Shown here piece after piece: positions 53,005-60,791 of a stretch of 64,000 bases of DNA; positions within the stretch are counted from its first letter, which is position 1, and every line of letters begins with the position of its first letter. This DNA is from Chitinophagaceae bacterium UBA1930 (lineage in GTDB: Bacteria > Bacteroidota > Bacteroidia > Chitinophagales > Chitinophagaceae): positions 1,736,868 to 1,800,867 of the forward strand of contig DDFK01000002.1 of the NCBI GenBank assembly GCA_002337145.1, read 5' to 3'. The translations under genes and the position numbers were made by a program. The notes below the pieces were generated by a model. It searched no databases, was not told where the DNA came from, and saw only the letters and a list, made by a program, of their open reading frames with translations.

Positions 53005-53556
53005 ATGATGCGTATTTATCTTCCCATATTGTTAGCAACAATTTTATCTTGTCAAACCAAAGTACAAACCAGTATGGCAGCACCTGCTAAAGAATCATTG
53101 ACAGATAAAGCAAAACGTCTAGCTTCAAAATACAATCTAACACAAACCGGGTTCGATACCGAATGCATTTATTCTAAAGGTGACCTCACAAAAGTGTTAT
53201 CAACAATTTTAAAAGACCTTTTACCAGAAGAACAATTTCAAATCACCGAAACTATTTCCGCTGATGGCAAGCAGTATGTTGCAGCAGTGAAACACAACAA
53301 TGAGCAAATAATTGAAATTGTTGCAGATACCCACGCTGATTTTTTACCGGATACTTTTAGTTATTTACTGGAATCCATACCCAAAAAAATGGGTAGTGAT
53401 AAACGATTTTTCATGGTTAACCCACGTCTACTCGGGCAAGATGTTTTGTATTTCTGCGGAACGGAAACCAACCTGAAAGCTGCGAAGAAAGAAGGGCTAC
53501 CCTTAATTTATTCAGGCGAAGACTTTATGGAGATGGATATCAGTGAATTTGAATAA
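53005..53556 (+). CDS. putative lipoprotein of unknown function
   Basis: 183 residues (ATG ATG at 53005/53008). A short hydrophobic N-terminus ends ATILSC, a lipobox-like Cys at about residue 16. The mature protein is acidic and Lys-rich with a probable alpha/beta fold (YNLTQTGFDTEC, YSKGDLTKVLSTILKDLL, EIVADTHADFLPD, MVNPRLLGQDVLYFCGTET). I do not recognise the family. By eye its codons are more AT-rich than those of the S9 peptidase upstream. Confidence 0.75.
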   Translation: MMRIYLPILLATILSCQTKVQTSMAAPAKESLTDKAKRLASKYNLTQTGFDTECIYSKGDLTKVLSTILKDLLPEEQFQITETISADGKQYVAAVKHNNEQIIEIVADTHADFLPDTFSYLLESIPKKMGSDKRFFMVNPRLLGQDVLYFCGTETNLKAAKKEGLPLIYSGEDFMEMDISEFE

Positions 53557-53810
53557 TTGCTGTTTTATTGATTTTTAGCAGTAGTTCCAAGAAACTTAAT
53601 TTGCACTTTTTCACCAGCCTGATGGGGATTACAAACTTTAAACAATGTATTGTAAATAATAATTGCAACTTCCAAATCAATACTTGCTTATTATTCCATG
53701 AATACACAATTTAAATAAAATACCAAAAAAAGCATTTGTTTATGCTACCATTTAAGTAGCTTACTTTCATTAATTTGTTGTATCCATTAACCTTCTACAA
53801 TCTGGATAGC

Positions 53811-54812
53811 ATGAGCAACAAAAACCTACACAGACGCAAGTTTTTAAACCAGTTAAGTTTAACACTTGGCACAGGTATCATTTCTTCCAGCTTTTCTATT
53901 CCGCCAACAAGCAACAACAGCAATGAATGCAAAGCAATTCCTATTGTGGAACTCGGTCCTTATGCCGTAATGAAATACAGAAAACAAGCAGACCATGATA
54001 TTGACCTTACACAGATTGACGGAAATGCTGGCGTTGCAATTGGACAAATCATAACGGTATTTGGCAAGATAACCGATAAAGACTGCAACCCGATACCTGC
54101 TGCCGTAGTAGAAATATGGTCGGCCAACCATTACGGCAAGTACCATCACGAATATGACAAAAGCGGATACAAAGATGACCCTAACTTTCAAGGTTGGGGA
54201 CAGGCAATTACAAATGAACAAGGAGAGTATACATTCAAAACAATCTATCCCGCTCCTTATGGGGCAAGGACAAGGCATATCCATTTCAAAGTTTCCAGAA
54301 GGGATTATCACGAACTTACCACACAACTATTTTTTGAAGGTGAAGAAAGAAACAAGAAAGACCCTATCTTGAAAATATTCACACACGAAGAGCAGCAGCT
54401 TCTTATTAGACCGTTAGTAGATAAGGACAATTTAAAACAAGTGGAATTCAACCTTGTGTTGGATGAAGTTCAAAAAAATGGCTTGCCCGAAAAAGTGCTT
54501 AAAGAATATACGGGCAATTATATTTTACAAAATGCACCTTTTGATATGAAGAAGTTTATGAAAACAACCATGGGAATTGAAGTAAATAACTTCGACCTAA
54601 AGTTAACCCATAAACAACAACAGTTATTTATGACACTTTCATTTTACCCTACCGTTGAGCTTGTTTGGACTTCTAAAGATGAGTTTCAATCCTGGTCGTT
54701 CAGTAACACTTATATAAGGTTTAGAAGGGATGACAATGGAAAAATTGCTGGCTTGAGGTTACATTTTAGCGAAGACGACTTTGTAGAAGGCATCAAGAAA
54801 AACAACAGTTAA
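53811..54812 (+). CDS. intradiol ring-cleavage dioxygenase-like protein with C-terminal DUF3471-like domain
   Basis: 333 residues from ATG 53811. The N-terminus has RRKFLNQLS plus a hydrophobic stretch, a Tat-like signal. The dioxygenase domain (about 45-200) keeps the non-haem Fe(III) ligands of protocatechuate 3,4-dioxygenase: Tyr in GKYHH, Tyr in PAPYG and His-x-His in RHIHF. It is preceded by TVFGKITDKDCNPIPAAVVEIW. A C-terminal extension (about 225-333; KVLKEYTGNYILQNAPF) looks like DUF3471, unusual in this family. It could oxidise catechol-type aromatics, but the lack of other aromatic genes leaves the substrate open. By eye the region 53.0-54.9 kb is AT-richer than its neighbours. Confidence 0.85.
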   Translation: MSNKNLHRRKFLNQLSLTLGTGIISSSFSIPPTSNNSNECKAIPIVELGPYAVMKYRKQADHDIDLTQIDGNAGVAIGQIITVFGKITDKDCNPIPAAVVEIWSANHYGKYHHEYDKSGYKDDPNFQGWGQAITNEQGEYTFKTIYPAPYGARTRHIHFKVSRRDYHELTTQLFFEGEERNKKDPILKIFTHEEQQLLIRPLVDKDNLKQVEFNLVLDEVQKNGLPEKVLKEYTGNYILQNAPFDMKKFMKTTMGIEVNNFDLKLTHKQQQLFMTLSFYPTVELVWTSKDEFQSWSFSNTYIRFRRDDNGKIAGLRLHFSEDDFVEGIKKNNS

Positions 54813-54935
54813 AAGCCTTAAAGAACAACGTCATTAAACAGATTGGGCAAGCAATGCAGAAAGGTTATACAAATTTTAGAAGTAAGCAATATTGAACAGT
54901 TGGCACAAGAATAATGTGACAAAAAACAGTTATAC

Positions 54936-55586
54936 CTATAATCTTGCCCCAAACAACAAACTCCCAATCCTAACCATTGTACTACCCTCTTCTATCGCCA
55001 TTCTATAATCGCCACTCATGCCCATGGAGAGCGTTTGGAATTGGGAATTTAAAACCTGGAATTTATCAAATATCGCTTTCAGTTGCTTAAACTCATTCCT
55101 CACCTTCTGTTCATCATCACTAAAGGAAGCCATACCCATCAAACCAACGATGCGGATGTTGTTCAGTTCATCCATGCCTTTTAGCTGCAACAGTTCCTGT
55201 TCATCAAAACCGAATTTGGTTTCTTCCTCTGCAATATGTACCTGCAACAAACAATCTATAACGCGGTTGTTTTTGATGGCCTGTTTATTGATTTCTTTTA
55301 GGAGATTAAAGCTATCAACACCATGTACCAAATGCACAAAAGGTGCAATGTATTTTACCTTGTTGCTTTGCAAGTGGCCAATAAAATGCCAACGGATATC
55401 TTTGGGCAGCTTGGCTTCTTTATCTACCAGTTCCTGCACATAGTTCTCGCCAAAGTCACGCTGGCCAAGGTTGTACAATGCCTGTATGTCTTCCGCTGGT
55501 TTTATTTTGCTTACTGCAACAAGCGTTACTGCTTTGGGTTGCAGCTCTTGTATAATGGATTGGTAGGCTTGTGTGTTTACGCTCAT
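54936..55586 (-). CDS. yggS: PLP homeostasis protein, YggS family
   Basis: 216 residues from ATG 55586 (an extension to 55631 is not family-like). The PLP lysine is in LVAVSKIKP; GQRDFGENYVQEL, IRWHFIGHLQSNKVKYI, VHIAEEETKFGF and MSGDYRMAIEEGSTMVRIGS are all typical. It is thought to keep free pyridoxal phosphate at a safe level and is not an enzyme. The DNA for the stretch FQVLNSQFQT (bases about 55029-55070) reads like the AATTCCA repeats found between genes in this window. Confidence 0.95.
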   Translation of the reverse strand: MSVNTQAYQSIIQELQPKAVTLVAVSKIKPAEDIQALYNLGQRDFGENYVQELVDKEAKLPKDIRWHFIGHLQSNKVKYIAPFVHLVHGVDSFNLLKEINKQAIKNNRVIDCLLQVHIAEEETKFGFDEQELLQLKGMDELNNIRIVGLMGMASFSDDEQKVRNEFKQLKAIFDKFQVLNSQFQTLSMGMSGDYRMAIEEGSTMVRIGSLLFGARL

Positions 55587-55735
55587 GGTTTTATTTGAAT
55601 ATGCTGTTTTAAGTAGGTTGTTGAAAAACAATAAGCCTGTTTCGCCTAGCCAGGATATATTCTTTGGCCGATGGGTGTCCCGATAGTTATCGGGACCAAT
55701 GCTGTTCGATCATGTACTGCTGTTAAGGTCATAAT

Positions 55736-57415
55736 TTATATGGCAATCTGGTACCACTTCAGGTTCTGCAGCCTTTTAATGAGCAATAAACTGGCAAATG
55801 CCATTACAGGTGCCAACAGCCACAGCAACCATGGCAAGTTGGTTTTGATCAATAAGAAATGGATGCCGATGGTTACACCTATTGCTATTAACTGAAGCAT
55901 GGCTTTTAAAAACTTACCGCTTTGTTGCTGTGTGTTGGGCTGCCGTGAAAAAGGTAAATAATGTTCGGTCAAATTGGCCACTACCAAAAAGCAGAACAGG
56001 TTGTTGAACAAGGCAAACAATGCATCGTCTATAATAGCAGTGCCCCATACATATAAGCAAACGCCAAACAACAATAGGAATACCGGCATGAAAAACTTTA
56101 CGAACAACGATTTCATCATGCCCGAAACAAGTTCGCCAGGCTTATAGACAGGCAGGCTATGGTACACCCAGGATGCCAAATAATTTTCGTTGAATGCAAC
56201 AATCATGATGCTTCCGCTAACCGTTAACATGGGTACATAAAAAAAGAAAAGATAGCTGGATGTGGTAGACAGGTATTGCCATACGGTAGCAATATCCTTT
56301 CCGCTTTTAAACACAAAAATAAAAATGAACACGGGTATATAAGCCAAGCTGGGATAGAACTGCAGCTTGAAGCTCTTATCCCTGCCCGTCATTTTCCAGG
56401 TAACTTCAAAAGCACTTTTTTCGATAAGTGATGTGCAGGCAATGTTGGACAGTGTTTGTGACAACTGTTTCTTTCTTTGTTGCACAACAACAACCGCAAC
56501 TGTTTGTTTAATGCCATCGCCGGCATTCATGGCTGCCAGCTTTTTGGCAAATGATGGTGCCAGGTATTTGTTCATTGCCCAAAAGGTAAACGTGGGCACA
56601 ATCAATGCAAGGCCAATCATTGACAGATGCATTGCATCGAACTGCAGGTTATGAAAAGCTTCTATGGTCAATGCCATCCATACAGGTGGCAAGCAATAGG
56701 AGTACCAATGCAGTTCAAAAGCCTGTGTGAGCTGACTCAGGTTGATCATTCGGGGAAGTATCTGGAAACCTACCGTGAACAGCACCGTCATCAGTATCTG
56801 GAAATAGGTAACAATGTCCTTTACTTTTTCTTCGCTGCTGAACCGGATGATAAGCAGGTACAGTAGATAAGTAAGGAACACGGCCAGCAATACGGTAAGC
56901 AATGTTGTTACAATCATTACGAGCCCCGCAATGGCCCCGTATTTAAAAAATGCCAGTCCAATGGGAAAGATGGCAATAGCAATAGTGAACTGCAACAGGT
57001 AAACCAGTATATGCACCAGCCTTGCCATGAAAAGCGTTTTACTGCTTACCGGCTTGGGAAGTATCACCTGGTTATCTGTTGTATCGAGCAATACAGTTGA
57101 AAAATCGGTAATCAATGTCATTGACATCATGAACAGTACATAACTATGTATCAGTATCATGCCCAATACAAGCGAGGGTATGGCAAAAAGCACCGCACCA
57201 ATAAAGATGCCCATCAACGCATAAAAAAACAAGATGCTGTTTAAGTGGTTGGCATTTTCTTTTTGCTGCTGTTTCTGCTTCCAGTTCATGTACACACGGC
57301 GTTTGTCCATGGTCAGCTTGGTTTCCACAATGGTCATCATGCGGCTGAAATCTATACCCTGACTGGTGAATAGCCTCCTGCACAAGTAAACAAGTTTCAA
57401 TAATAATTTATCCAT
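55736..57415 (-). CDS. ABC transporter permease, large membrane protein
   Basis: 559 residues with about 12 hydrophobic segments in two blocks (about 55-230 and 315-555) and a cytoplasmic region with QQQRKKQLSQTL between. I recognise no specific family, but the gene begins 40 bp after the ATP-binding subunit gene and is on the same strand, so the pair should be an ABC exporter. A solute-binding protein gene is absent, which agrees with export. The substrate is unknown. Confidence 0.82.
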   Translation of the reverse strand: MDKLLLKLVYLCRRLFTSQGIDFSRMMTIVETKLTMDKRRVYMNWKQKQQQKENANHLNSILFFYALMGIFIGAVLFAIPSLVLGMILIHSYVLFMMSMTLITDFSTVLLDTTDNQVILPKPVSSKTLFMARLVHILVYLLQFTIAIAIFPIGLAFFKYGAIAGLVMIVTTLLTVLLAVFLTYLLYLLIIRFSSEEKVKDIVTYFQILMTVLFTVGFQILPRMINLSQLTQAFELHWYSYCLPPVWMALTIEAFHNLQFDAMHLSMIGLALIVPTFTFWAMNKYLAPSFAKKLAAMNAGDGIKQTVAVVVVQQRKKQLSQTLSNIACTSLIEKSAFEVTWKMTGRDKSFKLQFYPSLAYIPVFIFIFVFKSGKDIATVWQYLSTTSSYLFFFYVPMLTVSGSIMIVAFNENYLASWVYHSLPVYKPGELVSGMMKSLFVKFFMPVFLLLFGVCLYVWGTAIIDDALFALFNNLFCFLVVANLTEHYLPFSRQPNTQQQSGKFLKAMLQLIAIGVTIGIHFLLIKTNLPWLLWLLAPVMAFASLLLIKRLQNLKWYQIAI

Positions 57416-57455
57416 ACAAGCATGTATTTATTCAAAACGGCAATAGCCAATCCAG

Positions 57456-58226
57456 TTAATTTTTTAGGATGTCCACAAAATCATGGGCAGTGCTTTCATA
57501 GCCCGAATCGCCTGTAAGGGCCGTAAAGATGTTTTCCAGCGAGCCCTTGTGTGCTTCGGATTTCAACGATTCAAAAGTGCCATCGGCAATTACTTCGCCT
57601 TTGTTGATGATCACGATGCGGTCGCTGATCTTCTCTACCACATCCATTATATGCGATGAATAAAAAATGGTTTTGCCTGCCTGTTTCAACTGGGCAAGTA
57701 TTTCCTTTACCAGTATCACGGCATTGGCATCGAGACCGCTTAAGGGTTCATCCAAAAAAATAATCTCCGGGTTATGCATCAGGCCCGAAATCAGCAGTAC
57801 TTTTTGCTTCATGCCTTTGCTGAAGCCGTTCATACGCATATCGGCCTTATCGGCCAGTTCAAAAAGCCTTAATAAATCCATGCCTTTTTTATAGATGGTG
57901 GCTTCATCCAACTGGTACAGTTTGCCTACAAAATCCAGGTATTCATTGGGCGTAAGCACTTCGTACAAAGCAGCCTGTTCGGGTATGTAACCAATACGTT
58001 GTTTTATCTCCAATGGGTTCTTGCGTACATCCATTCCAAGCACGGTTGCTTCGCCTTCAAAATCGCCAATGATGCCTGTAAGTATTTTAATGGTAGTGCT
58101 TTTGCCCGCACCGTTTGGCCCAATGTAGCCAATGATTTCACCTGCTGAAAACTGCAAATCGATACCCTTCAAAACATAGTTGCCACTGTATTGTTTCTTA
58201 AGCTGGTTCAGTTGTATAATGCTCAT
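57456..58226 (-). CDS. ABC transporter ATP-binding protein
   Basis: 256 residues. Walker A GPNGAGKST (36-44), Q-loop region YIPEQAALYEVLTP, a signature region NGFSKGMKQKVLL (the C-motif is FSKGM instead of LSGGQ, as in many drug and gliding-type exporters), and Walker B IIFLDEPLSGLD, then the switch SSHIMD. The type is closest to the ABC-2 exporters. It is followed after 40 bp by its permease. In Bacteroidota such pairs include GldA-like proteins; the small overlap with that family is noted but not proved. Confidence 0.93.
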   Translation of the reverse strand: MSIIQLNQLKKQYSGNYVLKGIDLQFSAGEIIGYIGPNGAGKSTTIKILTGIIGDFEGEATVLGMDVRKNPLEIKQRIGYIPEQAALYEVLTPNEYLDFVGKLYQLDEATIYKKGMDLLRLFELADKADMRMNGFSKGMKQKVLLISGLMHNPEIIFLDEPLSGLDANAVILVKEILAQLKQAGKTIFYSSHIMDVVEKISDRIVIINKGEVIADGTFESLKSEAHKGSLENIFTALTGDSGYESTAHDFVDILKN

Positions 58227-58378
58227 GGATGTACTGTTATTTGGGGTGAAAATACTGCAATCTTGCTTAACACCTTGTTGGTGGTTTTAATCTCAACAGC
58301 AGTTACCAATCGTTTAAAATAATTTGATTGATACAGTGTTTAAACTTTTACCACGAGGTACTGGTACACAAAACAAAA

Positions 58379-58412
58379 CCCCGAACCAATAAACAGTCCG
58401 GGGCCTTTGTAA
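58379..58412 (-). terminator. terminator of the acyl-CoA dehydrogenase gene
   Basis: CCCCG (58379-58383) pairs with CGGGG (58399-58403), extended by GAC/GTT pairing. Read on the minus strand the hairpin is followed by TTTTGTTTTGT. Confidence 0.72.
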
Positions 58413-58446
58413 CTTGAATCTTGTATCGCCTGATTGGCTTGTTTAC

Positions 58447-59601
58447 TTATTTCAAAATGCTTCTGCCAATTACAATCCGTTGTACTTCACTGGTACCTTC
58501 ATATATCTGTGTAATCTTGGCATCACGCATCAAACGCTCTACATGGTATTCTTTTACAAAACCATAACCGCCATGTATCTGTACTGCTTCAACCGTAACC
58601 CACATAGCAGTTTCGCTGGCAAATACTTTAGCCATGCTACTACTTAAAGTATAGTCAAGTCCATTATCTTTTTCCCAGGCAGCTTTTAAGCAAAGTAAAC
58701 GAGCGGCTTCAATCTTGGTTGCCATATCGGCCAGTTTAAACTGTATAGCTTGATGCTGCGAAATCTCCTTACCAAAAGCCTTTCTTGTTTTTGAATATTT
58801 CAGTGCCAGTTCATACGCACCACTTGCAATACCCAATGCCTGCGATGCAATGCCTATACGGCCGCCAGCCAAAGTCTTCATAGCAAAAGTAAAACCGAAA
58901 CCATCTGCACCAATCCTGTTTTGCTTGGGCACTTTAACATCGTTGAACATTATGGTATGTGTATCGCTGCCACGTATGCCCAGTTTGTTTTCCTTGGCTG
59001 CAACGGTAACACCTGGCCAGTGTTTTTCAACAATCAAACAGTTAATGCCCTTACTGCCCTTACTAACATCGGTCTGTGCCATTACTAGGTAAACAGATGC
59101 TGAAGACCCATTGGTAATCCAGTTTTTGGTACCGTTCAGCAAATAATAATCGCCCATGTCTTCGGCTTTGGTCTGCTGGCTGGTTGCATCGCTACCCGCT
59201 TCAGGTTCGCTCAATAAAAACGCACCCAAGTACAGTTCGCCATCTTTCTTGCCTTGTGCAATGGGGGTCAGGTATTTTTCTTTTTGTTCTTCCGATCCGT
59301 ACGACTGCAAGCCATAGCAAACCAGGCTATTGTTCACGCTCATGCACACGCTAACGCTTGCATCTATCTTGCTGATTTCTTCCATTGCCAATACATAACT
59401 GACGGTGTCCATACCGCTACCGCCGTACTCAGGTTTTACCATCATGCCCATAAAACCAAGGTCGGCCAATTGCGAAATCTGTTCCTTTGGAAAACGCTGG
59501 TGTTCGTCCCTGTCAATAACACCGGGTAAACATTCATTCACAGCAAAGTCACGGGCTGCTTTCTGTATCATTATATGCTCTTCGCTTAATTGAAACTGCA
59601 T
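58447..59601 (-). CDS. acyl-CoA dehydrogenase (butyryl-CoA type)
   Basis: 384 residues. FAD/acyl-CoA binding marks: YLGAFLLSEPEAGSDATSQQ, NGTKNWITNGSSASVYLVMA, GIRGSDTHTIMFNDVKVP and the terminal HGGYGFVKEYHVERLMRDAK. The catalytic base is the Glu in IYEGTSE near residue 365, as in short-chain enzymes. It oxidises acyl-CoA to trans-2-enoyl-CoA with electron transfer flavoprotein. A 16-bp palindrome 30 bp before its start may be an operator. The gene is alone on its strand. Confidence 0.95.
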   Translation of the reverse strand: MQFQLSEEHIMIQKAARDFAVNECLPGVIDRDEHQRFPKEQISQLADLGFMGMMVKPEYGGSGMDTVSYVLAMEEISKIDASVSVCMSVNNSLVCYGLQSYGSEEQKEKYLTPIAQGKKDGELYLGAFLLSEPEAGSDATSQQTKAEDMGDYYLLNGTKNWITNGSSASVYLVMAQTDVSKGSKGINCLIVEKHWPGVTVAAKENKLGIRGSDTHTIMFNDVKVPKQNRIGADGFGFTFAMKTLAGGRIGIASQALGIASGAYELALKYSKTRKAFGKEISQHQAIQFKLADMATKIEAARLLCLKAAWEKDNGLDYTLSSSMAKVFASETAMWVTVEAVQIHGGYGFVKEYHVERLMRDAKITQIYEGTSEVQRIVIGRSILK

Positions 59602-59630
59602 GGGTATGTTTTTTAGTGCCGCAAAAATAG

Positions 59631-59646
59631 GCTAACAGGTGTTAGC
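59631..59646 (-). promoter_or_regulatory. palindrome upstream of the acyl-CoA dehydrogenase, candidate operator
   Basis: GCTAACA-GG-TGTTAGC: perfect 7-bp arms with a 2-base centre, 30 bp in front of the minus-strand start codon. The size and symmetry suit a dimeric repressor (TetR or similar), a type that often controls fatty-acid genes. No such regulator is adjacent. Confidence 0.5.
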
Positions 59647-59820
59647 TTGATAATTTGTGGAAGAAATATTTTTGCAACCGTTTAAAGATACATCATTGCT
59701 ACTGTTGCCCAACGGTTGGTACGGAACAGTTGCATATATTGTAGCAAAATAGTCTTGCCTAGCAGCCGTTATTTTGCTACAAGCTGAACATATACGAAAC
59801 AGTACACTAAAATAGATACG

Positions 59821-60195
59821 ATGAAATTTACAAAATTGGTTCCCAATATTTTTTATACGGATATCAAAGTAGGGCTGGAACTATTTGTTGAATGCCTTGA
59901 ATTTTCAATTGGTTACAATGACCTCGAATCCGCACAACCCTGTTGCGTTGCAGCAAAGGACAACCTGGCCATCTTCATTATTCAAAGCGAAGAGTTTGCT
60001 ATAAAAGACAGACCGGAGCTTAGGCTGCAAACAGACAATATTGAAGAAGTGTATGCAAAAGTAAGTTCTATGCACCCGCAACTGCTGCACCCCAACGGAA
60101 AACAGGTTACGTTAAAACCATGGGGAGCAAAAGAGTTTGCGTTGAAAGATGCATCAGATGTTTGCATCATTATTCAACAATGGCCAAACGAATAG
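59821..60195 (+). CDS. VOC (glyoxalase/bleomycin-resistance) family protein
   Basis: 124 residues. KFTKLVPNIFYTDIKVGLELFVECLEF is the first beta-alpha-beta of the vicinal oxygen chelate fold, and LQTDNIEEVYAKVSSMHPQL the second. The usual metal His/Glu ligands are only partly apparent: the His is missing at the start. It may bind a small molecule rather than act as an enzyme. Its stop is 20 bp upstream of the next gene. Confidence 0.82.
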   Translation: MKFTKLVPNIFYTDIKVGLELFVECLEFSIGYNDLESAQPCCVAAKDNLAIFIIQSEEFAIKDRPELRLQTDNIEEVYAKVSSMHPQLLHPNGKQVTLKPWGAKEFALKDASDVCIIIQQWPNE

Positions 60196-60215
60196 GATGT
60201 TTTAAACATTGCAAT

Positions 60216-60731
60216 ATGGATATACCATTTTATGTAAAGCAATTTAAACAGGCCGCAGCAATGCTGGATGAAAAACGTTTTGCTGCAAAGCAGATCAATA
60301 TAGCAACCGGCATCTACCAGCAGGAAGCAGTTTTTTTGAAGCTGTACAAGAAAAGCTGGGCCAGTACATTGCAAGACCCGTTAACTGCCGAGTCAAGAAT
60401 TTTCTTTTCTGTTTGGGTGACCGATGGAGCAATACAGCAGCAACAATTACTATACAATATACATGCATTGAAGCTGCGTAAGCTACAAGGCTATACAATA
60501 GAAAGTAGAAAATTTGCCGATACATTCAGGAACAGTTTCAAACCCTTTGAAACTGCATGGCCAAATGTAAGTGTACAATTCGGGCCACTTACATTGATGC
60601 AGGGTTCTGTAAAAACAGGCCAAGATAATTTTCAAGATAAAATCATACAACTCTCTAACAACTTCTTGACAATAGCACATCTTATAGATGATGCACTTAT
60701 TAAATTCAAGAAACAAACTTCATTCGTATAA
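60216..60731 (+). CDS. conserved-looking protein of unknown function
   Basis: 171 residues from ATG 60216 (earlier starts in the frame would overlap the VOC gene). Helical: MDIPFYVKQFKQAAAMLDEKRF, with a repeated aromatic core (ESRIFFSVWVTDG, NSFKPFETAWPNVSVQFGP). I do not recognise the family. It is closely coupled to the VOC gene (20 bp) and ends in a clear hairpin terminator. Confidence 0.78.
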   Translation: MDIPFYVKQFKQAAAMLDEKRFAAKQINIATGIYQQEAVFLKLYKKSWASTLQDPLTAESRIFFSVWVTDGAIQQQQLLYNIHALKLRKLQGYTIESRKFADTFRNSFKPFETAWPNVSVQFGPLTLMQGSVKTGQDNFQDKIIQLSNNFLTIAHLIDDALIKFKKQTSFV

Positions 60732-60764
60732 AACATTCCATTCATAACGGAATGTTTTTTATTT
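60730..60764 (+). terminator. terminator after the VOC / unknown pair
   Basis: AAAACATTCC and GGAATGTTTT (10-bp perfect arms) with loop ATTCATAAC; followed by TTTTATTTTC on the plus strand. Confidence 0.85.
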
Positions 60765-60791
60765 TCAATGCTCCCAAACTGAACAACACAC

